From Proteocatella sp049670425 (GTDB taxonomy: Bacteria > Bacillota > Clostridia > Peptostreptococcales > Filifactoraceae), in the NCBI GenBank assembly GCA_049670425.1, contig JBATTG010000219.1:1-7938 (forward strand): 7,938 nucleotides of DNA. The letters are read 5' to 3'. This document shows positions 1 through 6,615 of the stretch, piece by piece (position 1 is the stretch's first letter; every line of letters starts with the position of its first letter). The translations under genes and the position numbers were made by a program. The notes beneath the pieces were generated by a model that was not told the DNA's origin, made no database searches, and saw only the letters and a program-made list of their open reading frames with translations.

Positions 1-354
1 GCTTTGATATATGAAATTGTCAAATTGGTATATGAAGAGTCAGAACCAATTTCTATCGAAACTTCCTACATTCCTTGTGATGTAGTTCCAAATCTTTCAC
101 TTGAGGAAATAGAAAAACATTCTACAACAAGGGTGCTTAAAAACTTCACACAACATTCTATTACAAATTCCAATCAAAAAATCACACTGGTATACACCAA
201 TCAGCCGGAATCCAAACTGCTTAGCCGTGATCTTGGAAGCCCAGTAATGAAGCATAAGGGGTTTGTGTATGACAATATGGGAAATCTTGTGCTCTTTTTT
301 GAAAATATTATGTTAATGGAGCGTTTTGCCTTTTTCAGGAAATTATCAAATTAA
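1..354 (+). CDS. GntR-family regulator, C-terminal UTRA domain (5' partial)
   Basis: This is the 3' end of a gene whose start lies left of the window; the frame is open from base 1 and about 117 codons are visible. The protein resembles the effector-binding UTRA domain of GntR/HutC-type repressors: an 'ETSYIPCDVVPNL' segment matches the usual 'E.ty.P...fP.l' strand of the domain, and the end 'GSPVMKHKGFVYDNMGNLV' followed by 'FFENI' matches the terminal 'G.pv......yd..g..v.y......' strands. The winged-helix part that would bind DNA is out of view, so the GntR assignment rests on this domain and on the complete paralogue that begins 32 bp downstream. UTRA domains commonly bind sugar phosphates or amino-acid derivatives; the ligand cannot be read here. 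It is probably co-transcribed with the next gene. Confidence 0.75.
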   Translation, partial: ALIYEIVKLVYEESEPISIETSYIPCDVVPNLSLEEIEKHSTTRVLKNFTQHSITNSNQKITLVYTNQPESKLLSRDLGSPVMKHKGFVYDNMGNLVLFFENIMLMERFAFFRKLSN

Positions 355-386
355 AACAGTCGAATAAAACTATAAAGTGAGGCAAT

Positions 387-1118
387 ATGAACAAAGAAAA
401 AGTTACATCTTCTTATATTGAAGAAATGATAATTAATCGAATTGAAAGCAACGAATATCTTCCTGGCGAGATGATTTCCAGCGAGCGTTGCCTTGCTGAG
501 ATATATGGTGTAAGTCGCCAGACAGTCAGAAATGCCATTAATCACCTTGTAAACAGGAGGTACCTTGTAAGGATTCACGGAAAGGGTACCTTTGTAAAAA
601 AAGCTGAAAATAATAAGGTGGCATTTGGAGTTCTTAATGAATCTAAAAATGCCAGTTTTACTTCTCTTGTACGTAATTTCGGTATTGAAATCTCTAATAA
701 ATTATTGCGAACGGGAGTTATTGAAGGGACAAAATTTTTTTCTAGCAAATTGAATATTTCTCCGAATGAACCCATATTTGGCATCCATCGTATCCGCTAT
801 GGCAATAAAGAACCACTTGCTATAGAGTACACGTATGTACCTTTAAAATTTTTCCCTAATATCGCAAACTACAACTTTGAACGTATTTCCTTGTATGATT
901 ATATGTCTTCAAAAAATCATTTACCCTGCAACTTTCAGGAAACTATGACTATGATGGTCGCAGGACAAAAACTGATAAATCAACTTAAGCTTACCGATGA
1001 AAACATTGTAAATCATATTGAGATTTTCGGATATGACCGCGATGGAAACCTTGTCGAATATACTGAAAGTTATTCAAGGCCAGATAAACTTGAGGTTCGT
1101 TTCGTAACTAACAGATAA
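387..1118 (+). CDS. GntR-family transcriptional regulator with UTRA domain
   Basis: A complete 243-residue regulator of the normal HutC/GntR length. Residues about 8-72 form the winged helix: 'LPGEMISSERCLAEIYGVSR' followed by QTVRNAI and the wing 'GKGTFV' match the family pattern PG..lPSE..La...gVSR.TVR..l....G.GTFV. Residues about 95-236 form the UTRA ligand-binding domain, with 'AIEYTYVPLKFFPNI' and the closing 'GYDRDGNLVEYTESYSRPD'. The start is supported by AGTGAGG at 376-382, four bases before the ATG. It follows another UTRA gene by 32 bp, probably in one operon, and ends at a hairpin terminator (1161-1214). The two UTRA domains are clearly diverged, so they are paralogues, not a recent duplication. 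The target operon and effector are not in this window; sugar or PTS operons are common targets of the family. Confidence 0.88.
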   Translation: MNKEKVTSSYIEEMIINRIESNEYLPGEMISSERCLAEIYGVSRQTVRNAINHLVNRRYLVRIHGKGTFVKKAENNKVAFGVLNESKNASFTSLVRNFGIEISNKLLRTGVIEGTKFFSSKLNISPNEPIFGIHRIRYGNKEPLAIEYTYVPLKFFPNIANYNFERISLYDYMSSKNHLPCNFQETMTMMVAGQKLINQLKLTDENIVNHIEIFGYDRDGNLVEYTESYSRPDKLEVRFVTNR

Positions 1119-1160
1119 TACGCAAATACAGTAGCACGAATACCAATCCAGTGGTCATTT

Positions 1161-1214
1161 AAGGTCAGCAGCAATCAGGTATTGTTAACGATGATTGTTC
1201 CTGACCTTTTTTTT
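1161..1214 (+). terminator. Rho-independent terminator after the GntR pair
   Basis: The 8-bp stem AAGGTCAG (1161-1168) / CTGACCTT (1201-1208) has an inner GCAATCA / TGATTGT stem with one G-T wobble, a short AT-rich loop, and a run of eight T from 1207 to 1214. It lies 43 bp after the GntR stop codon and ends that operon before the diguanylate cyclase gene. Confidence 0.85.
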
Positions 1215-1299
1215 GATTCAACAAATCCTCTACCTTTAATTTTTCTTACACTTAACGTATATTTAGGATATTAATAAGGTAATATTATGATGAAAAATA

Positions 1300-1308
1300 T
1301 GTTATAAT
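1300..1308 (+). promoter_or_regulatory. Extended -10 promoter of the diguanylate cyclase gene
   Basis: TGTTATAAT is an exact extended -10 element (TGnTATAAT). No good -35 hexamer stands 16-18 bases upstream, which extended -10 promoters tolerate. Transcription would begin near 1315, giving a 5' leader of about 77 bases. A second TATAAT at 1315-1320 is an alternative with no better -35. I found no c-di-GMP riboswitch motif in the leader. Confidence 0.5.
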
Positions 1309-1391
1309 TTGTAATATAATAATTCCCACTTTACACAAATTAGTTTGATCAAAATGTATTCTTAAATTTAGACAAGGAGGAGTATAATAAG

Positions 1392-2579
1392 ATGTTTTCT
1401 TATAGAGTATATTCATTTTTCAAAATCATTTTTTTTATTTTAACAGCACATAGCCTGCTTACAAGGAAAAAATCAATTAAATTCTGTATTGTTGCATTTA
1501 TATTAAATACATTATTTATTTTTTTAAACGCTATTTATCTCTCAGAACATATTCATAACGATGGAACACTTAAAGTCCTTATATATCTTCTTTTCTTTTC
1601 TTACCTCGTATACTTAAGCTTAGTTTTTAAAGAATCTCTTTCAAAAAAAATATTTACTTTCTTTAGTATTGTGATGTTTTTTACAATTACACTTTTTATA
1701 GCTACACCATTTTTAGAATTAGTTTCAGGTATTTACGATGTTAATCACAATCAAAATCTTATGTATTTTTTAAGGATCAGTATTAATGGCTTATTCTTAT
1801 TAGCGTCTTATTTCTGGATAGGTAAACATTACAAAACAAGTCTTAACTTAGTGTCTGATAAAATAATAAAGTATATGTCTTTATATCCAGCTATTGCCTT
1901 TTTATTGTTAATTACTAACTTTACAACACCTACACGAATTTCACATTTAAAAAATTTCAATTCTATATATGATATGATATTGTTTTTATTATTTATAATC
2001 GTGGGATATGTACTTGTATTTGTTGGCATAGCTTCAGCATCTCAAGTAGTTTCCATGCAATATAGTCTTGAGAGGTTGGATTTGATTTCAAAAACAGATT
2101 CACTGACTGGATTATACAATCGGAGATATATTATAGAAAAACTTGAAAAAGAGTTTATACATTATAAACAAACCAAAAATAATTTTTCACTTATCCTTGC
2201 AGATATCGACCATTTCAAAAATATAAATGATACCTACGGACATGACTGTGGCGATCAAGTGCTGAAAATATTAGCCCAAAACTTACAATATGCAGTTCAA
2301 GAACAAGGGATTGTATCAAGGTGGGGAGGGGAAGAATTTCTTATCTTGCTTCCAGAAACAGAAATCGAGGATGCCCGCATACTGGCATATAAAATAAGGA
2401 AATTTATTGAAGAAGAAATTATCGAGTATAATGGAATTCAAGTATCAATTACATTGACCTTTGGGGTAACCGTTAATGAAGATTATGAAACAATTGATGA
2501 TACAATAAAAAAAGCTGACGATGCATTATATCAAGGAAAAAATCAAGGTAGAAACTGTGTTGTTTTATTGAGACTGTAA
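1392..2579 (+). CDS. Membrane-bound diguanylate cyclase (GGDEF protein)
   Basis: A 395-residue protein predicted to make cyclic di-GMP from two GTP at the inner face of the membrane. The N-terminal half is hydrophobic, with about six or seven membrane segments (roughly residues 5-20, 33-50, 61-80, 86-108, 125-143, 161-178, 193-216) and no sensor family I recognise. The GGDEF domain covers about 230-395: 'DSLTGLYNRR' at 236-245, the metal-binding 'ADIDHFKNINDTYGHDCGD' with D271, and the active-site signature 'RWGGEEF' with GGEEF at 312-316, so catalysis should be intact. The product-inhibition I-site RxxD is absent (Q303-E-Q-G306 stands in its place). The start has an excellent AAGGAGG at 1374-1380, eleven bases before the ATG. 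It appears monocistronic, between the GntR terminator and the inverted repeat at 2674-2744. Function is well supported; the signal sensed is unknown. Confidence 0.93.
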   Translation: MFSYRVYSFFKIIFFILTAHSLLTRKKSIKFCIVAFILNTLFIFLNAIYLSEHIHNDGTLKVLIYLLFFSYLVYLSLVFKESLSKKIFTFFSIVMFFTITLFIATPFLELVSGIYDVNHNQNLMYFLRISINGLFLLASYFWIGKHYKTSLNLVSDKIIKYMSLYPAIAFLLLITNFTTPTRISHLKNFNSIYDMILFLLFIIVGYVLVFVGIASASQVVSMQYSLERLDLISKTDSLTGLYNRRYIIEKLEKEFIHYKQTKNNFSLILADIDHFKNINDTYGHDCGDQVLKILAQNLQYAVQEQGIVSRWGGEEFLILLPETEIEDARILAYKIRKFIEEEIIEYNGIQVSITLTFGVTVNEDYETIDDTIKKADDALYQGKNQGRNCVVLLRL

Positions 2580-2673
2580 ACAATTTTTGGTAGCTGGAAA
2601 TGAAAAAATGAAGTAAAAATACATATAAATCATTTAAATAACTTAATATTAATCGAAATAGTCAGAATACGCA

Positions 2674-2744
2674 AAATGTTTTACACTCAGTAAATCCCCA
2701 TCCGATTTCTTATTGGACAGGGATTTGCTGAGTGTTTCATTTTG
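2674..2744. terminator. Bidirectional terminator between convergent genes
   Basis: A long inverted repeat: ACACTCAG (2683-2690), one T-G wobble, AAATCCC (2692-2698), and the matching GGGATTT (2720-2726) and CTGAGTGT (2728-2735). An outer AAAATG/CATTTT pair (2674-2679, 2739-2744) lengthens the stem. The + strand continues into TTTCATTTT and the - strand into TAAAACATTTT, so both exits are U-rich. It lies about 100 bp after the diguanylate cyclase stop and about 60 bp after the dehydrogenase stop, and can serve both. Confidence 0.85.
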
Positions 2745-2793
2745 GATAATTTCAAGTATTTTCATTTAAATTTTTGTATCGCCTGCATCCTTC

Positions 2794-3867
2794 TTATAAA
2801 ATCGATTTGTCAGGAGTCACAAGTATTTTTACATGCTTTTTCTTTTCTGGCCCTGTAAGTGTGCCAAAGCCCTCTTCGACAATATCTTCAAGACTTATTT
2901 TCTTTGTTATATATCCTTCGACTTTTATTCTTCCATCGTTCATCTGAGCTATCGTTGCTGGAAATTCATTTCTATATGCAATTGTTCCTACTATATTTTT
3001 TTCGGTAAAAACAAAGGTATTTGGATTTATATTTATTTCATTTTCCCATATACTTGTTACAACCATTGTTCCATTATATTTTATGCTTTCTATGCCTGTG
3101 TCAAATCCTGCTTTAGAACCAGTAGTTTCAAATGAAATATCTGTTCCTTTTCCTCCAGTTAGTTTTTTTACTTCTTCTGACACATTTACTTCATTTGGAT
3201 CAAGTACCATATCAGCTCCAGCTCTTATAGCGTAATCCTGTCTCACTGATTTTCTTTGCATTACAATGACAAGACTTGCTCCTGCTGCCTTTAGAGCCTC
3301 TATAGTTGCAAGTCCTATGGGTCCGGAACCAAGTACAAGTGCGCTTTGGCCTGTCATGAATTTGCCCATTCTCAGTGAATGGATTGCAACAGCTATTGGT
3401 TCTATCAATGCAGCTTTTTCAAATGAAAGTCCATCTGGGATTTTATGTACGAATTTTGCGGGGAACACCGTGTACTCTGCAAATCCGCCTCCGCCTCCAC
3501 ATAATCCATGAAAACCAAGACTGCTGCAAAGATTATATTTTCCTTCAAGGCAGGCAGGACATTCTCCACATGATACTATAGGTTCTACTGCCACCCGGTC
3601 CCCTACACTTAGACTCGTTACTCCAACACCCAATTCAACCACCTCTCCCGAAAACTCATGTCCAAGCACAACAGGTGCCTTACATCCACTTATTGGATGT
3701 GATACATCTACAGGAATAAATATAGGTCCTCCCAGATATTCATGCAAATCAGAGCCGCATATTCCACACCATTTTACTTTTATTTTGACACTTCCAGCAA
3801 CTACCTTCGGTTCTTCAATATCTTCTACTCTAACATCTTCTCTTCCATACCATAATGCAGCTTTCAT
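2794..3867 (-). CDS. bdh: Zinc-dependent 2,3-butanediol dehydrogenase (medium-chain alcohol dehydrogenase)
   Basis: This 357-residue cytoplasmic enzyme interconverts acetoin and 2,3-butanediol. It has the full zinc-MDR layout: catalytic zinc ligands in 'CGICGSD' (C34, C37 region), 'GHE' (H70, E71) and E156; structural zinc cysteines C100, C103, C106 and C114; and the Rossmann loop 'LGSGPIG' at 179-185. From memory, stretches such as 'VKWCGICGSDLHEYLGGPIF', 'CLEGKYNLC' and the end 'GPEKKKHVKILVTPDKS' match clostridial (R,R)-type butanediol dehydrogenases closely. After the second beta strand there is 'QRKSVRQ' with no acidic residue, which may allow NADP(H) as well as NAD(H). The start has GGAGGA (3879-3874) six bases before the ATG. 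It is transcribed alone from a sigma-54 promoter, directly downstream of an AcoR-like activator, which suggests induction by acetoin or an alcohol. A related sorbitol- or threonine-type dehydrogenase is less likely. Confidence 0.9.
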   Translation of the reverse strand: MKAALWYGREDVRVEDIEEPKVVAGSVKIKVKWCGICGSDLHEYLGGPIFIPVDVSHPISGCKAPVVLGHEFSGEVVELGVGVTSLSVGDRVAVEPIVSCGECPACLEGKYNLCSSLGFHGLCGGGGGFAEYTVFPAKFVHKIPDGLSFEKAALIEPIAVAIHSLRMGKFMTGQSALVLGSGPIGLATIEALKAAGASLVIVMQRKSVRQDYAIRAGADMVLDPNEVNVSEEVKKLTGGKGTDISFETTGSKAGFDTGIESIKYNGTMVVTSIWENEININPNTFVFTEKNIVGTIAYRNEFPATIAQMNDGRIKVEGYITKKISLEDIVEEGFGTLTGPEKKKHVKILVTPDKSIL

Positions 3868-3926
3868 ATTTCGTCCTCCAATTTTTGAGTTTGATTATAA
3901 ATTATCAATATATCACTTTGTATATT

Positions 3927-3943
3927 AGCAAATTTTATTCCAA
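3927..3943 (-). promoter_or_regulatory. Sigma-54 (-24/-12) promoter of the butanediol dehydrogenase gene
   Basis: Read on the - strand, TTGGAATAAAATTTGCT has the -24 GG and the -12 GC exactly ten bases apart, matching the consensus TTGGCAC-N-TTGCW at TTGG, at TTTGC and at the final W; the -24 element is GGAA, not GGCA. Transcription would start near 3916, about 49 bases before the ATG at 3867. The gene directly upstream encodes an activator with an intact sigma-54 contact motif, which makes this reading strong. Confidence 0.82.
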
Positions 3944-3989
3944 GATGTACAATTTTCGTATGTTTATTTTTTTTGCGCATTTTCTGAAT

Positions 3990-4006
3990 GTTATATTCAA
4001 TATAAC
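3990..4006. promoter_or_regulatory. 17-bp palindrome upstream of the sigma-54 promoter
   Basis: GTTATATT-C-AATATAAC is a perfect inverted repeat with 8-bp arms and a one-base centre, about 82 bp upstream of the predicted start of transcription. It is a possible activator site or auxiliary operator, but such short AT-only palindromes also arise by chance in this base composition. Confidence 0.4.
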
Positions 4007-4064
4007 TTCTAAAATACTGAATTATCAATATATACAATCTTAAAATAATTATTTTCTAATTTAA

Positions 4065-4103
4065 AAATATGTCAATAAAAATACTATTTTTATTGACATA
4101 TTT
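4065..4103. promoter_or_regulatory. Perfect 39-bp palindrome, probable enhancer (activator binding site)
   Basis: Two 19-bp arms (4065-4083 and 4085-4103) are exact reverse complements around one central base, C4084. The core half-site reads TGTCAATA and its mirror TATTGACA. The centre is about 168 bp upstream of the predicted sigma-54 start, where enhancer sites for this activator class normally stand. It is not followed by a T-run on either strand and is separate from the activator gene's own terminator (4137-4182), so a binding site is the better reading than a terminator. Confidence 0.65.
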
Positions 4104-4136
4104 CTACAATAATTGAAGTTTTCTCATAAATGATAC

Positions 4137-4182
4137 AAAAAAGTCTCAAAAATAAGATTTTTCTCATTTTTGAGACTTTTTT
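4137..4182 (-). terminator. Rho-independent terminator of the sigma-54 activator gene
   Basis: The 17-bp perfect stem at 4137-4153 and 4166-4182 has the core AGTCTCAAAAAT / ATTTTTGAGACT, a 12-base loop and a U-tract built from the outer A/T pairs. It begins about ten bases after the activator's stop codon. It separates the activator transcript from the dehydrogenase, which therefore needs its own promoter. Confidence 0.85.
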
Positions 4183-4191
4183 TAAAAAATG

Positions 4192-6087
4192 CTAAATTTT
4201 AGTTTTTATATCGTATTTATTAATTTTTCTATACATTGTAGCTCTGCTTATACCCAGAATTTTAGCTGCATTTTGTATATTTCCTCCACATTTTGACAGT
4301 ATGTTTTTAATATTTTGAGTTTCTATTTTTTCAAAATCAACAATTTCATCAATATCAAGTTCTATACCTCTAGGTTTTTCATTGGAAATATTTTGTCCAC
4401 AGAGGTTACAGCTTATAATATCACTGTCACAAAGATAGTAGGACCTCGCAATTGCATTTTGAAGTTCTCTTACATTACCATTCCAAGTTCTGTTTTTAAG
4501 AACTTCGATATAATCAATTGACAGCGTTTTTTTATTATTTTGACTTCTGTTCAATTTTTCCACAAAATATTTAGCTAGAAGCTCTATATCCATTTTTCGA
4601 TTATCAAGGCTTATGATTTCTATATTCATAACATTTAACCGATAGTACAGATCCAGTCTAAAATTTCTCTTTGAAATTTCTTCGAGAAGATTCCGGTTTG
4701 TAGCTGCTATTATTCTAACATCTAATGTTTTTTCATAGTTTCCTCCTATTCTGCTGATTTTTTTATTGTCAAGGAATCTTAGAAGCTTAGACTGCATTTC
4801 AAGTGGCATTTCTCCAATTTCATCCAAAAGTATAGTTCCGCCATCTGCTATTTCAAATTTTCCAGGACGACCTGAATTAGCAGCTCCAGTAAAGGCACCT
4901 CTTTCATAGCCAAAAAGTTCACTTTCCATAAGCTCGCCTGGAATCAAAGCGCAGTTCATAGCTATAAAAGGTTCTTCTAAACGAGTACTGTGATTATGTA
5001 TTGATTGAGCAAATATTTCTTTACCCGTGCCACTTTCTCCAGTTATGAGCACACTACAGTCCGTAAGTGCAATTTTTTTTGCGTGTTTTATTGCTTCCTG
5101 CATTTTTTTGTCATTTGTAACTATATCATTAAATCTATACACAGCTTTGTACCCTGCAACTTTATTTACAATTTTATTTACTCGACTTGATTGTTTGAAA
5201 GTTATAACAGTCCCCATACTTTTTTCTAATAATTTAATAGGTACCGCTTTTATTATACATTTTGTCATTTTACTCTCTTTTGTATAAAATGTATAATCCA
5301 GATTTTGATAAAATTCGCTACTTTTTGACAGTTCATATTTAAGTTCATTATCTTTAGTTATACATTTAATATCCTTCATAGTAAGTTCGTTACTTGAATA
5401 TCCTAGTATTTCACACGCTTGTTGGTTCAATTTCTTTATTTTCATATTCTCATCAAGTATTATCATTCCGTCATTTATTGAACTGAAGGTGGCGTTTATA
5501 AGTGTATTTGATTTTATAAGCTCCATTTGACTTTCAATCGAATATGCAGCAGTTATTACCATACCCAGAGTATGTATATGTGCTTTTTCACATTCTCCTG
5601 ACATGTCTATGCAACCTATTATATTTCCATTTTCATCATGTATAGTCGCTGCCGAGCATGTCCATGACTGTTGAATTTTACAGTAATGTTCCATTCCTAC
5701 CGTCTGTATTGGCTGATCCATATGGATTGCTGTTCCTATGGCATTCGTTCCAACAGCTTCTTCCGTCCAGATTGCCCCTTTTACAAAATTAAGTTCCACT
5801 GCTTTTTTCATTATATCTTCATCGCCTATTGTCTCAAGTACATATCCATTTTCAGCTGTACGCATAACACTGAAACCAGAGCCTTTTACAACTTGGTACA
5901 TTTTTTTCATTAATGGAATTGCTACGTTTATCAACTCGGAATTTTTTTTTATGATTTCATTTATTTCATGCTCCGAAACCCTTGTTCCTCTTCCATTGTC
6001 ACTATCTACTCCAAATTCATTACATCTTTCCCATGAATCTATTATTATTTTCCTTACTTCAGTATTCTTATTATTTTCTAATTTCAT
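4192..6087 (-). CDS. AcoR-like sigma-54-dependent transcriptional activator (GAF-PAS-AAA+-Fis HTH)
   Basis: A 631-residue enhancer-binding protein. Domains in order: AcoR-type N-terminus and GAF sensor (about 53-188, with 'VGTNAIGTAIHMDQPIQTVG' and 'CSAATIHDENGNIIGCIDMS'), PAS (about 196-299), AAA+ ATPase (about 320-555) and a Fis-type helix-turn-helix (about 600-623, 'NIQNAAKILGISRATMYRKI'). The ATPase is complete: Walker A GESGTGKE 350-357, sigma-54 contact loop GAFTGA 397-402, Walker B 'GGTILLDE' 416-423, and 'GNVREL' 537-542. A cysteine cluster C-x6-C-x2-C (553, 560, 563) lies between ATPase and HTH. I chose the ATG at 6087 because AAGGAG (6097-6092) precedes it; a TTG at 6108 has no ribosome binding site. 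It very probably activates the dehydrogenase gene next downstream. Acetoin or a related solvent is the likely signal by family precedent, but the ligand is inferred. Confidence 0.93.
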   Translation of the reverse strand: MKLENNKNTEVRKIIIDSWERCNEFGVDSDNGRGTRVSEHEINEIIKKNSELINVAIPLMKKMYQVVKGSGFSVMRTAENGYVLETIGDEDIMKKAVELNFVKGAIWTEEAVGTNAIGTAIHMDQPIQTVGMEHYCKIQQSWTCSAATIHDENGNIIGCIDMSGECEKAHIHTLGMVITAAYSIESQMELIKSNTLINATFSSINDGMIILDENMKIKKLNQQACEILGYSSNELTMKDIKCITKDNELKYELSKSSEFYQNLDYTFYTKESKMTKCIIKAVPIKLLEKSMGTVITFKQSSRVNKIVNKVAGYKAVYRFNDIVTNDKKMQEAIKHAKKIALTDCSVLITGESGTGKEIFAQSIHNHSTRLEEPFIAMNCALIPGELMESELFGYERGAFTGAANSGRPGKFEIADGGTILLDEIGEMPLEMQSKLLRFLDNKKISRIGGNYEKTLDVRIIAATNRNLLEEISKRNFRLDLYYRLNVMNIEIISLDNRKMDIELLAKYFVEKLNRSQNNKKTLSIDYIEVLKNRTWNGNVRELQNAIARSYYLCDSDIISCNLCGQNISNEKPRGIELDIDEIVDFEKIETQNIKNILSKCGGNIQNAAKILGISRATMYRKINKYDIKTKI

Positions 6088-6169
6088 ACTACTCCTTGTA
6101 AAATGCAAATTAATGGATACCGATTATTCTTAAAAGATATTATACAACCACATCAATAATCCTATAATT

Positions 6170-6198
6170 ATTATACCGCCTTCTGAAGAATACTTTAA
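6170..6198 (-). promoter_or_regulatory. Possible sigma-A promoter of the activator gene
   Basis: On the - strand TTAAAG (6198-6193), a 17-base spacer and TATAAT (6175-6170) form a candidate with a perfect -10 and a weak -35 (three of six). Another TATAAT lies at 6144-6139 with no good -35. Either would place transcription start within about 80 bases of the activator's ATG. Confidence 0.35.
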
Positions 6199-6360
6199 CC
6201 CCAAAAATTTTCAGCTATGTTTTTATCACTTAACCTTATACTTTCAATACAAAAAATCCTCAAACGTTTTATGGCTCCCAAGGACTTTTGTTATGCTATT
6301 TTTTCATTTAAAAAAAGAGAAACAATTAAAACCTGGTATCTGATCTTAATTCGAATTGAA

Positions 6361-6510
6361 TTACGGATATACTCTGATATCTTCATCTGCAATTTGCGAT
6401 TGTACTTTATGCACAGTAACAGTTTTACATAATAGATTCGCATCATATTCATAGTCATAGAACTGGACCAATAAAGTATTTACCTTATTGTAATATATGA
6501 TATAGTCCAT
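6361..6510 (-). CDS. Possible small hypothetical protein, 49 residues
   Basis: An ATG at 6510 opens a 49-codon frame ending with TAA at 6361. The product starts MDYIIYYNK and continues with segments such as 'LLVQFYDYEYDANLLCKTVT' and 'QIADEDIRVYP'. The mix of acidic, basic and hydrophobic residues looks more protein-like than the low-complexity translations around it. I do not recognise it. Against it: the only purine-rich element (AGGGG, about 18 bases upstream) is too far away, and there is no clear promoter. It could be a real small gene about 105 bp after the MarR stop, or the remnant of a longer one. Confidence 0.35.
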   Translation of the reverse strand: MDYIIYYNKVNTLLVQFYDYEYDANLLCKTVTVHKVQSQIADEDIRVYP

Positions 6511-6615
6511 AATTTTATCATTTTAGCACCCCTGCTTGCTATATTTAGAAATATTAATTCAAATGTACAGAATAATCAGCAAATAATATACTGACAGCGA
6601 TCTTTAAATATCATA

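Larger units (their letters stand above)
6088..6615. other. Gene-poor intergenic stretch
   Basis: About 530 bases lie between the activator start and the MarR stop. It holds the activator's leader and promoter candidates (6088-6198) and one possible short ORF (6361-6510, - strand). Frames elsewhere are short, lack ribosome binding sites and match nothing I recognise; an open + frame at 6217-6432 has no Shine-Dalgarno. No convincing U-tailed terminator was found after the MarR gene. The stretch may contain decayed sequence. Confidence 0.5.

Noticed and set aside
1215..1391. Possible c-di-GMP riboswitch in the leader of the diguanylate cyclase gene
   Set aside because: The conserved blocks of the c-di-GMP-I aptamer, a GC-containing stem and an expression-platform terminator are all missing; the leader is plain AT-rich sequence.
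3266..3581. Open frames on the + strand within the dehydrogenase gene
   Set aside because: They are shadows of a strongly conserved minus-strand enzyme gene and give no recognisable protein.
4065..4103. The 39-bp palindrome read as a transcription terminator
   Set aside because: It has no terminal T-run on either strand, and the activator gene already has a strong terminator at 4137-4182 directly after its stop codon.
6088..6108. TTG start for the sigma-54 activator, adding seven residues
   Set aside because: No Shine-Dalgarno precedes it, whereas the ATG at 6087 has AAGGAG four bases upstream.
5005..6133. Several + strand open frames across the activator gene
   Set aside because: They are antisense shadows of the GAF, PAS and AAA+ coding sequence, without ribosome binding sites or family features.
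6217..6432. 71-codon open frame on the + strand
   Set aside because: It has no ribosome binding site and a low-complexity Ile/Phe/Leu/Lys-rich translation with no recognisable family, and it overlaps the more protein-like minus-strand ORF.
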